Below, in pieces: positions 55,336-64,000 of a DNA stretch of 64,000 nt. The translations under genes and the position numbers were made by a program. Position 1 is the stretch's first letter; each line of letters starts with the position of its first letter. The DNA lies in the NCBI GenBank assembly GCA_030760725.1, contig JASWHV010000008.1, positions 58,751,671-58,815,670 on the forward strand. Reading direction: 5' to 3'. The notes beneath the pieces were generated by a model. It ran no database searches. It saw only the letters and a list, made by a program, of their open reading frames with translations, and was not told the DNA's origin. This DNA comes from Neostapfia colusana. Lineage: Eukaryota; Streptophyta; Magnoliopsida; Poales; Poaceae.

Positions 55336-57358
55336 TGTGAAGCCCTCAATTCTGTGGAAAACCACGGAACCGAGAACTGATGCATATGTGTGCCCCTGCA
55401 TATGTGTGCCCAGGATGTTCATCACACATACACATATGTTCCACAAACTGAATTCAGAATATATATAACCACGAATAACAGAGTTTATTACATTGTCCCA
55501 TGAGTCTTGGACTCATGCTCACAGCGGAAGTCTTAATCTAACAGCGGAAGTCTTATTTCTATGCAGCGGAAGTCTTCTAACTAGTGCGGAACAATCTAAA
55601 CAGCAGCTCCATCTCTGCTTCATCACCACAAGCAAGGTTGAGAACAGATTACATGCCTAATGCTCCACTTGGTCTTCATAGTAATCTTCTCCTGTTGCTG
55701 ATGATGACATAATAATGCAAGTTTGAGTACAATGATGTACTCAGCAAGTGCGGCAAAATATGATATGTAGCTCATAACAAGGTAGGTATAAAAGGCTCAT
55801 TGCAGAAAGCAAAGTTATTTATCAAAACCATGATAAAAACAGCAACATATCTTTAAGTGAATGTATTTCCAACATGTATTAAAATACCAATCATACCTCC
55901 ATTATGTTCATTACCTTCCATGTCACAACCAGTCATCAATCAACCTCATTCTTGCTCACGAATACCTCCTCGTATTCGCTACCATCTCACGAATACCATC
56001 TCGTATTCGCTACCATTTTATCTCATAAACAACTTCGTCTCCCACCGACCAATCTCGTTGCCATGACTCAACAGTCATGCAACTCAAGTTATCACCCGGA
56101 CTCAACAGTCCCAAAAACAAAACCAAAACCAAGCCATAACCAATAACCATATCCAATGACCATCCCAACTAATCATGGAAGTTGGCCAGGCGCTCGTGAC
56201 CGTAAGCTCTGCTATCATGATAGTTTTAGACTCTGCAGAGTTTGCACCTATTTAACCACAAGTTTGTGATTTCGTCAGCCGTCAGCAACTGCAGAACCTC
56301 CATTATAACAGTACACAACCGTCGGTGTGTGGCCAAGAGATCACAAAATAGCCTTTACAAAGGGGTTACTAGATGTATGGACTCACTAAGATTTCACCGG
56401 CAGGCTAGAATCTCTAATTCTCCCACCCACGAGTCCCCTCTTGTGCCATGCAGTTCCCAGGGCAGTCCTCACTCGACTCCCATTCCCCGCGCCTTCCACG
56501 GTCCATAACAATCTAGCAACTTACCTAATTAGTCAGCTAAGCCGCACCCATACTTGGCCTTGTGGTGGCACTGTTATCCTGGCATGTGCTTGCATGAACC
56601 GGTCCTTAGCTCTACGGCAAGTAAACCATCATCTCATGCTACCTCATTCATAAACCCAGTCTTGCCTAGATCTCCCTCCCTCCGATCCATGTTCATTAAC
56701 AACATCAGTTTCTCATTATTATTACGAGCGCAGTTAGCTAGACACATCTATCTCGCTTCCCAATCCCATGGACTCAGCGAAGCTTAAAAGTAAAAACCAT
56801 ACCAGACTCAATAACTTTCCCGGTGACAAGGGTGGTTTAACCAAAACTAGTAAACTCCTATAAAAGGGTTTCCCATCATGTTTGACTTAGCACACACACA
56901 TACCTTTTCACAAAACAAAACAGTTTTCCAAAACATAAGATCAATATGGTCAAGGGGCACTTGCCTTGTTCTTGCGGTTCCGGTTGCTCTTGGATCTCGA
57001 AACCTTGTTGTTGGAGCTCATCGTAGACAGCTCCCTGAGCTTGTCCTTCTATACAGGATCACGCACATACAAGATTCATAACAATCAATATCATGCACAA
57101 ACTTTAACTAGATGCGATGATGCATATGCATGCTGTCCTATGATCAGTTTTTATCAGATCAGTTTGTATGTGTTCTTGCATGGCTTGCATGGTTTTATGA
57201 CGAACAGAGGTGTTCGGATCAAATGTGGACGTGGCGATGATCTTGTCTTTAGATCAACCCGATCAACAAGTGATCTGTCCACGAGAAAGCTTCTGCTCGA
57301 AAGGAATTGAAGAACAGATGCAAAGTAAACACGATGATGTCGCAAGGTGATATCGGAG

Positions 57359-57366
57359 ACCTACCT
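57359..57366 (-). promoter_or_regulatory. Predicted 5' splice donor in the Ty3-3 LTR
   Basis: AAG|GTAGGT on the minus strand, about 190 nt after the TATA box. With the acceptor at 54783-54784 it would remove 2.58 kb including the primer site and leader repeats. Confidence 0.45.
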
Positions 57367-57764
57367 TACGTTCTTCTTGGTCTCGGGTTTCTTCTCTGAT
57401 CAACAAAAATTGTTGGGACTCTCTTCCGGCGATCTTCCTCGACTGAACTCCGGTGATGGGCTTACTCGGCGAGTTGGGGCTAGGGATCTAAGTCGTCGGC
57501 TCAGGAGGTGGAAAAGAAGTTCGTGGTTTCGGCCAAAGGTTCTGGTTCTATTTATAATTGGGAGAAGAAGAGTCCTAATCTGATTGTATTTTGATAAGAG
57601 TCCTATTCAGATTATCGTTGAATCTTAACAACTTATCTTTAGTTGATTTAGTGCGGTAACATTGTGGAATTCATGTCAGTTTCCTCTTCCGTACCGGTAT
57701 TTCCACGCGTTCAGAATCCAAAAACCGCTCCAGAACTCGTTACCTCCGCGATGATGAGCTCCGG

Positions 57765-58385
57765 AAGCTCCACGTGTCCACCGGGGCTTGGTCTCCCCTT
57801 TTCCGCAGAGACGAGCTCCGGTTGTGCCGTGTGTCAAGCGAGCGAGACCTCCCTCTCTCCGGAGGTGAGCTCCACGTGCGCCACGTATCCTGGCGGTCGG
57901 GACCTCCTCTCTATTCGGAGGTAGCTCTGGGTGTGCCACGTATCCATTCCGGACCTCCCTCTCTTCGGAGGTGCGCTCCGTGAATGCCACGCGTCAAGTA
58001 GCGCCGGACTCCCTTTTTCCTCACAGACGAGCTCCGAGGTCAACACGTGTCCAACAGTGTCAGACATCCTGGAGATATGCTCCGGTGGTGACACGTGTCC
58101 AATAGAACCGGACCTCTCAGAGGTGAGCTCCAAGATCGACACGTATCCCACGCGACTGGTCCTCTGATTTCCGTGGTGACTAGCTCCGAAGGTGACATGT
58201 GTCCTGCGGGACTGCCTTCGCTTCTCCGCAGAGGCGAGTACCAGGGGTAACACGTGTCCCACGGGGTTGGACCTCTCCCCCCCTTGCGGGAATGAGCCCC
58301 GAGCCTGCCACGTAGCCAGTTTAGTGGCGGACCCCTCCCCTTTTGCGGAGATGAGCTCCGAACACGCCACGTGGCTAGCGAGCCG
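57765..58385 (-). repeat. U3 tandem array with ACGTG cores (5' LTR)
   Basis: Same array as in the 3' LTR. It lies about 200-830 bp upstream of the TATA box, where enhancers of LTR promoters usually sit. Confidence 0.8.
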
Positions 58386-58538
58386 CAGGAGTTATCTTCG
58401 GCGCTCTCTGTGAACTGGATTCGTCTATTTTTGGCTATCTTTTTGATATTTTCTCTATTCCCACTTCTTCTAAAAATGTTTTTCTCTACATGAAACATGA
58501 ATACATGCAGAAACCAAAAATGAGGGTGTCACACTCTG

Positions 58539-59817
58539 GGTGAGCACGGTTCCGCACATAACCTTTTAATACTCCTAAATATATCTCTAACGGAAACATA
58601 TGATGTAAATATAGTGGCCCCAATGCTTTTATATGATCAACAAGATGTATGATTAGGTGTACATGCATATCAAAAAAGGATGGGGGAACACATCTCAACT
58701 TTGCACATAGTCTCGACGATGTACGTTTTTAAATAGTCTAAGTCTTCCCATGCTATCACCTTTTGCGATACTGCATTGAAGAAGTAATACAAACGTGTGA
58801 TGACAACTTTTACATGCTCAGGTTTGATGACCCTTATTGCAATGACAAGGAACACTGTCATCATCATGTGACAGTCGTGAGAATTATAGGCAAATAAAGA
58901 CAAGTCTTTCATCGAGGCTAGTTTGTGGATATTGGATGATAAACTCGTGGGCACTCTGATCCCATGCAAGCATTCGCAAATAGCCTTTTTCTCCTGTGGT
59001 GTCAAGTTGTAGCTGGCTGGGGGAGGTAATGCTTCCCGTTGGCCTTTTCTACCAGGTGAAGCTCTGGTCTCATATCAAGATTTACTAGGTCTATACGTGA
59101 TTTTAATCCGTCCTTTATTTTCCTCGACATGTCCAGCAAGGTTCCAATGATGCTGTCAAATACATTCTTTGTAACGTGCATCAAATCAATACTATGGCAA
59201 ATTTCCAGGTTCTTCCAGTACGGAAGATATTTGAAAAAAATCGATTGTTTATTGAAAGTCGTGTCAATTGTATCACCCGAAGATGTAGTTTTCTTTCTCT
59301 TTGTTACTTTACATTTTTTACCCTTACCAAAAGCAACCTGAATGTTGTTGACCATTTTGAGCACGAGTTTTCTACTGTAAGATTTTGGTGCAGTATATTT
59401 TTTTATTGTGTTATCAAATTATTGTTTCATCTTCTTGTACTTGTGTGTATCTGTCAAGAACCGCCCGTGTCTCATATACACCATCTTTCTGGAGGAAGTG
59501 AGTTACAAAAATCCAGTTCCATCTACGCACCTTACACATCCTTTCTTCCCTTTCATTTGTCCCGATAATGTAAACAGTCCGGGATAATCATGCACGGTAA
59601 CGAATATCGTTACTCTTAGCGTGAAATACTCCCGCTTGTACTCATCCCATGTACGTACCCCTTCATTCCACAGTTCTGCCATTTCTTCTATTAGAGGTTC
59701 CAAGAATACATCAATTTCAATGCCGGCTTGTTTCGGACCTTGTATAATAATATATAACAAAATATATTTCCTTTTGTGACACAACCATGTCGGTAGGTTG
59801 TACATCGTTAATACCAC
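58539..59817 (-). pseudogene. CACTA-3 tnp2 core
   Basis: Minus-strand pieces read YNLPTWLCHKRKYILLYIII, GPKQAGIEIDVFLEPLIEEM, WNEGVRTWDEYKREYFTLRV, DYPGLFTLSGQMKGKKGCVR (59817-59503), then FKYLPYWKNLEICHSIDLMH with VTKNVFDSIIGTLLDM (59364-59002), then MTPQEKKAICECLHGIRVPT (59005-58670) and MHVHLIIHLVDHIKALGPLY with YVRNRAHPE (58698-58540). The last words join EGYTTEKVIEGC at 47071 across Ty3-3. The N-terminal quarter is missing upstream of 59817. Frame changes make it defective. Confidence 0.8.
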
Positions 59818-59879
59818 AGGCCATGTGCTGTGTATGCTCTTTTTTTCACCAACTCATTAATCCTAAACGTAGTAAGCTT

Positions 59880-60200
59880 AGTAAACTTTTTCACAGGTGG
59901 TTTTATATTAAAAACCGCCTGCGATAATACATCTTCGCAGGCGATGTTTAATTCACCTTCGAGGAGGGAGGAAATTAAGTTCCTTGCAGCTCTTCCTCCT
60001 CGGGCCGCTCGTCTCCCTATGTCAACAATGGTTAGAAGTGCCCTTTATCTCGCCCGTCTCTTCACCACCGGCCGCAATTCAGTTCTCCGCATCTCCTCCT
60101 CCTTGGGACGCGCGTTTCCCTTTCGTCCAACTCCAGCCGCTCTCTCTTTTTTCACAAGCGGTTCGATATTAAAAACCGCCTATGATAAAAATCTTCACAG
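59880..60200. repeat. CACTA-3 subterminal-type repeats upstream of the UBC9-like gene
   Basis: Hairpin-forming units such as cacaggtggttttatattaa with aaccgcctgcgataat, repeated near 60145-60205. A block of about 200 bp (59940-60130) is repeated at 60203-60425. Confidence 0.6.
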
Positions 60201-60573
60201 GTGGTGTTTAATTCATCTTCGAGGAGGGAGGAGGGACTCGCACGCCGGTCGCACTTCTCTGCACCATTGTACCGGCCGAAATTAAGTTCTCCGCAGCTCT
60301 TCCTCCTCGGGCCACTCGTCTCCCTTTGTCAACAATGGAAGACGCACTTTTATCTCGCCCGTATCTTCACCACCAGTTGCAATTAAATTCTCCGCACCTC
60401 CTCCTCCTGGGGTCACGCGTTTCCCTTCTGCCCAATTCCAGCCGGTCTCTCTTCAAACCCTTTAGCGATCGACCAACTCTAGTGCGACCGCCACTTGCTG
60501 TCCACTGTTCACCATCGCTGCTGTCGTTGTCGCCGTCACTACTCCCTCCTATTCTACATTGTCGTCATCGTTC

Positions 60574-61419
60574 ATGACTGGGACCTTTGTTAACGACTTG
60601 GCGCATGGCCGACTCAAGGAGGAGCGCTTGGCGTGGCGCAAGAACCACCCCCATGTATGTACACATGGCACACCGGTCGCTCTGTAGTTTTGCTTTTCCG
60701 TCCTGTTTGTTTTTGGTATTTTCAATTTCATGGCTCTCCATTTGCGTCACTTGTTGTCCAATTTCTCTGCGTAGGGTTTCTTTGTGAAGCCTGAGTCGGG
60801 AGATTTAATGAAGTGGCAGTGCATCGTCCCCGGTCAAGAAGGGGTATGTCATGAAGAATAAGCACAATCCAGTATAACCATCGTCCCCTTATTAATGAAT
60901 TTCCTTTGTACACTGACTGGGAAGGTGGTTACTACCCACTGACAATCTCCTTCTCAGATTACTATACCTTGGTACCTCCGAGATGCGCCTTTCCACCTGG
61001 TTTCTTCCACCCGAATGTCCATCGCTCAGGATTTCTCCGCCTTGGTGTTCTTGATCAAGAGATTGTAAGATACACTTGTTTTGCTCGAGTATTTAGTAAT
61101 TGTTGCCAAACTTATTTGAAGTGGTTTCTTATGTTGCTTAAATTGACTTTTTGTAGGGGTGGTGTCCTAGTATTAATGTCAGAATTTTACTACTTGAAGT
61201 TCAACGTTTGCTTCATCAGCCAAATGTGCCCGATGTTGAAAATGATTGCTATAATCTACTTATCAAGGTTAGTAACTTTGTGTTAGTGAGCAACCTAGGT
61301 TATATATCTTTGCTCATTCGACATTTGTCAATTTTAAAGAATGTCAATGTTATTTTCAGGATCTAGGGGAATATAAGAGACGTGTTTGGGAGCAAGCTCG
61401 ACGGTACAGTTCAGATTGA
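60574..61419 (+). pseudogene. SUMO-conjugating enzyme E2 (UBC9/SCE1)-like gene, active-site Cys lost
   Basis: Five exons predicted: 60574-60654, 60775-60843, 60912-61064, 61157-61267, 61360-61419 (about 156 residues; UBC9 is near 160). Exon texts: AHGRLKEERLAWRKNHPH; GFFVKPESGDLMKWQCIVPG; TDWEGGYYPLTISFSDYYTL and GFFHPNVHRSGFLRLGVLDQ; VRILLLEVQRLLHQPNVPDV; LGEYKRRVWEQARRYSSD. UBC9 carries SUMO as a thioester on the Cys of GTVCLSIL; here the aligned text is GFLRLGVL, so the Cys is Arg. The HPN motif remains. Introns 1, 3 and 4 have GT-AG ends; intron 2 starts GTATGT but ends in AC, and if retained adds a stop. CACTA-3 repeats flank both sides. Start chosen at the Met before TGTFVNDLAHGRL. Confidence 0.8.
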
Positions 61420-61609
61420 TTGATGGGAGCTTCATAGGAATACAAGTCTGAAATGTATATTTTAGACGGCACGCAATGTGTATAAACTAAGAAATGTTAA
61501 TGTTTATCTCTAAATTGCAATGTGATTACGGTTCTATATGTTCATTGTGGCAACGATGCACATTTATTATCTCTGCGTGCGAAGTGGCAATGGACAAATA
61601 TAATTTAAA

Positions 61610-61860
61610 CATTTTCAGAGGCGGTGTTTAACTAAGAGCCGCCTGTGCAATATGCGCCAATATAAGATCCAATAGAAATAACATAATCTAAACATTTTTT
61701 CACAGGCGGTGTTTAACTAAGAGCCACCTATGAAATCGCGCCTATATTAGGCCGCTCAGGCGGTTCTAAATTACAATTCACAAATCGCCTGTACATCTTC
61801 ATAGGCGGTGTTTAACTATGAGCTGCTTGTGAAAATCTACGCCTATATAAGGCCGATCGA
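61610..61860. repeat. CACTA-3 subterminal-type repeats downstream of the UBC9-like gene
   Basis: Units such as caggcggtgtttaactaaga and gccgcctgtg occur at least four times in direct order, with inverted arms able to pair. Confidence 0.65.
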
Positions 61861-62084
61861 TCTCCTCGAAAAAAACCCAATCATGGAGATTTCTCTTAGA
61901 CGCCGTCAAGCTGCAAAAATTTTCCTTTGCTGCCAAAACCATCACCGCCAAAACCCTCACGAATCTTAACTCCAGCAGTTTAAGTTAATGTTGGTTGTCA
62001 AGTATATGAAGCCTTATAATTCTTTTCTACCTAGCTTAATTGACAAGACAACGACGAGGTGACTTCGGCTCCTAAAACCACAGA

Positions 62085-64000
62085 AGGATCTCCAATGGTT
62101 GAATCCTCAAATTTAGTCAAGCGAAAACAAGGGCAACGAGGTCCCAATAAGGGTCCATTGAACCGCATCATATACATAACAAGTTCGGTCCTGGTGGGCT
62201 TCCCCAAGAACCACTGGATTCAGTTATAAAGTACCAAAATGCATGCGGCTGTCTTGTTAGTGAGCTCGTGCCGATCACAACCGAGAATTGGAGAAAATTC
62301 TCTGAGGCAGAACTGAATGAGTTGTGGGAGAAGTTAAAGAAACAATTCAAGTGCCCAAAAGGCATGGAAGAAGCTGTAAAGAAAGCAGCATTGGTCTCTT
62401 GTGGCAAGAAGTTTCTTGGTTGGAAGAGTGAAATGAATGCTTATGTTAAGAATAATAAGGTGCCTAGCCCGAAGAAGATGGGAAAAATCACACAAGCTTT
62501 GTGGCAAGAATCTGTTCATCAAAAGACCACACCTAAGGCTAAAGCCCGAAGTGAATCTAGGTCAGAGCTTGCCAAAAGAACAAATATCATCATCGCTTGG
62601 GGTCTGCCAGATATGCCCCCAAAGTTGAGAAATGGAATAGAATATCAGAGGAAACTGTTAGTAAGGGCAATCCTAACCCGCTACAAGGCTGCGATGAGAT
62701 AACTAAGTGGTGGGTCTTAGCTCGGTCAGGTTTGACCAGCGAGGGTAAACTTGAAAAGCCCGACTCTGTGAACCAAGTAGAGCAAAAATGAAAGAAGTAA
62801 TTGAAAAGCAACATAAGGGTCTCTTCAAACCGAAGAGGGAGAATGACCAACTTACCGCTATCTTAGACAACCCTGAACAAGGTGGACGAATTCGAGCAAT
62901 CTCTTCTCAGATGTCCCGGAGAGATGGTTTCCCGCACGATAAAGAGTTATATAGAAGACGTAACAAGTTCAAGAATAAAATTGAAGATACTATTGATCAA
63001 AAGGTCAAGACATCTGTGAAAGAAAGAATAGATGAACTTATAAAATTGGGACAATTAACGCCACAGAATAGAGCGATGGTTCCCGTGGCAATGGAGCATT
63101 TGATATCTCCAACTTCCTAACCTAGTAGCGTAGGTTCTGTGCCAGACTCAAGGTCAACCCATAAGTTCCCTATCGATGATATTGTTAAGAACACATCTTG
63201 TCATCTTCTTGTCCCGATCGGCAGAGCAGAGAAAAAAACAAAACAGGTTGCCTCTCTATGGCAAAGCCGAACCTTGTCTTCAACGGCAATCCACTTCTGT
63301 TGTATTATGTCGTGGTGCAAGTTCTTCAGATCATTGATAATGATTATGAAGATTATGAAATAGACCACATCACATCTAAGAGGATCATGACTATAGGGTA
63401 GGCTGTCAACCAGTTAATCCTTTAGCACCAACGTGATATCGTGTTGTTGGACGATGAGCCGAGGTCTAGCCCTGTCACATCTCGAAAGACTGCAGCCCCG
63501 TCTTCTTCGCTGAAAGTCCGGAAGATCCACTCCAGCTATGTCCCAGCAATGATGATAGTAACCTTGCTAGTAAAGATAACCAAGAGGAACCAGTTGAACA
63601 ATAGTTTGAAGCTGTACAAGAGCAAGTTGCTGGTAGTAAAGAGCAATCAGTTGAACAACAGGCCAATGTTCAACTTCCAACGACTACTCCTCGGTCAGTG
63701 CCTATGAAAGTTAGCTCATACAAAAATAAGGAACCTTCTAAAGAAGTGTCAGACTATTTGGAAAAAAATAAAGAAAAATATTTCAAAATCTAATGCATCT
63801 CATGCTTCACATGAGCCAGCATTATAAAATATTGAGGAGTGTGAATAAGACGGTGTGAAATATACTCGAGGGATGCCTTTAGTTAAACCAGGAGTTTCGG
63901 TATACAAGATTCAGGATGTTCCTCCTGAATATGAGAATGGGAAGCTGTTCATGACATCGGCACAGCTTAACAAACAACATTTCCCGCTCAGAAGAATGCA
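62085..64000 (+). pseudogene. CACTA-3 TNPA-like gene (transposase-24/DUF8039-type), runs off the window
   Basis: Second CACTA gene type, whose product binds subterminal repeats. Pieces in order: SNLVKRKQGQRGPNKGPLNR; GPGGLPQEPLDSVIKYQNAC and LVSELVPITTENWRKFSEAE (62268 on); KKFLGWKSEMNAYVKNN and KITQALWQESVHQKTTPKAK; after a frameshift near 62580 YHHRLGSARYAPKVEKWNRI and NPNPLQGCDEITKWWVLARS; then a coiled region RENDQLTAILDNPEQGGRIR (62788-63120); KFPIDDIVKNTSCHLLVPIG (63165 on) and, frameshifted, text like FILxHQRDIVLLDDEPRSS. Several frameshifts and stops. Plus strand, opposite to the tnp2 remnant. Confidence 0.7.

Larger units (their letters stand above)
47086..58533 (-). mobile_element. 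Ty3-3: Tekay/Del-type chromovirus, minus strand
   Basis: 11,448 bp with LTRs of 3177 and 3198 bp, exact CTCTG target duplication (47081-47085, 58534-58538), primer site, tandem-repeat leader, gag, protease, RT, RNase H, integrase and chromodomain. Five in-frame stops and one frameshift disable it. There is no H3-tail-like leader ORF, unlike Ty3-2, although gag, pol and parts of the LTR are related. Confidence 0.93.
55336..58533 (-). repeat. 5' LTR of Ty3-3
   Basis: Window text TGTGAAGCCCTC to GGGTGTCACA, 3198 bp. It has the TATA box at 57557-57548, predicted GTAGGT donor at 57364-57359, and the U3 tandem array at about 57765-58385. It differs from the 3' LTR by scattered substitutions and short indels. 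Confidence 0.93.
43596..64000. mobile_element. CACTA-3: large CACTA element carrying host-derived genes, split by Ty3-3
   Basis: The left terminus CACTACTACAAAACT (43596-43610) is preceded by tgg, the possible 3-bp target copy. CACAGGCGG-type subterminal repeats occur at 43611-43990, 44790-45130, 45770-45975, 59890-60200 and 61610-61860. It contains a minus-strand tnp2 remnant, an orphan ORF, a UBC9-like gene and a plus-strand TNPA-like gene. No right terminus is seen, so it runs past the window or is composite. The divergent gene orientation and internal repeat arrays may mean two related elements are fused or nested. Confidence 0.55.

Noticed and set aside
1..64000. CRISPR arrays, bacterial operons, rRNA or tRNA genes
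   Set aside because: No regularly spaced direct repeats with unique spacers, no cloverleaf or rRNA text; tRNA-like words are only primer binding sites.

Overview
The window is a stack of nested transposable elements from a plant nuclear genome, most likely a grass. The evidence is CACTA (En/Spm) transposases, Ty3 chromoviruses with chromodomain integrases, Ty1-copia elements, initiator-Met primer binding sites and GT-AG introns. No intact host gene was found. The species cannot be named from the sequence alone.

Layout. (1) 1-14830: a decayed CACTA transposase gene on the minus strand (CACTA-1), split by two LTR elements. Ty3-1 (2932-6002) is a deletion derivative. Ty3-A (6882-14474) is a CRM-like chromovirus with 864-bp LTRs and broken gag-pol. 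(2) 14831-15919: low-information DNA, a GA microsatellite, a CTAGTCG-rich block, and a copia gag fragment. (3) 15920-28597: Ty3-2, a 12.7-kb Tekay/Del-type chromovirus with an exact 5-bp target duplication (CCTTC) that splits the copia gag. (4) 28603-31091: the rest of that copia element (gag start, primer site, probable LTR) and an exon of an inositol polyphosphate 5-phosphatase gene. (5) 31092-39715: a gag-only copia derivative with abnormal ends. Copia-B (31961-39023) sits inside it: young, identical-length LTRs, exact CGTGG duplication, intact 1316-codon polyprotein. (6) 39721-43595: an hAT transposase fragment and one end of CACTA-2. (7) 43596-64000: CACTA-3, holding an orphan proline-rich ORF, a minus-strand tnp2 gene split by Ty3-3 (47086-58533, exact CTCTG duplication), an intron-containing SUMO-E2 (UBC9/SCE1) homologue, and a plus-strand TNPA-like gene that runs off the window.

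Main discovery candidate. Between the primer binding site and gag, Ty3-1 and Ty3-2 carry an extra ORF. Its N-terminus aligns without gaps, from the first Met, to the histone H3 tail: 13 of 22 positions are identical, including an unbroken TARKSTGG (H3 residues 6-13). Lys4 is lost, Lys14 is Arg, and Lys9/Ser10 keep their register. The rest of the protein is not histone-like and ends in a coiled coil and an acidic tail. Ty3-2 also encodes an integrase chromodomain, a fold that in related elements reads methylated H3 tails. The ATG directly follows a good 3' splice site, and the LTR has a conserved GTGAG donor downstream of its TATA box, so a spliced subgenomic mRNA is plausible.

Other notable points: a UBC9-like gene inside CACTA-3 whose catalytic Cys is replaced by Arg; a retroelement that seems to have integrated using two U5-type ends; LTR modules and a stem-loop shared by otherwise different Ty3 families; a G-box-rich tandem array in a U3 region; and a leader built of tandem primer-site-like units.
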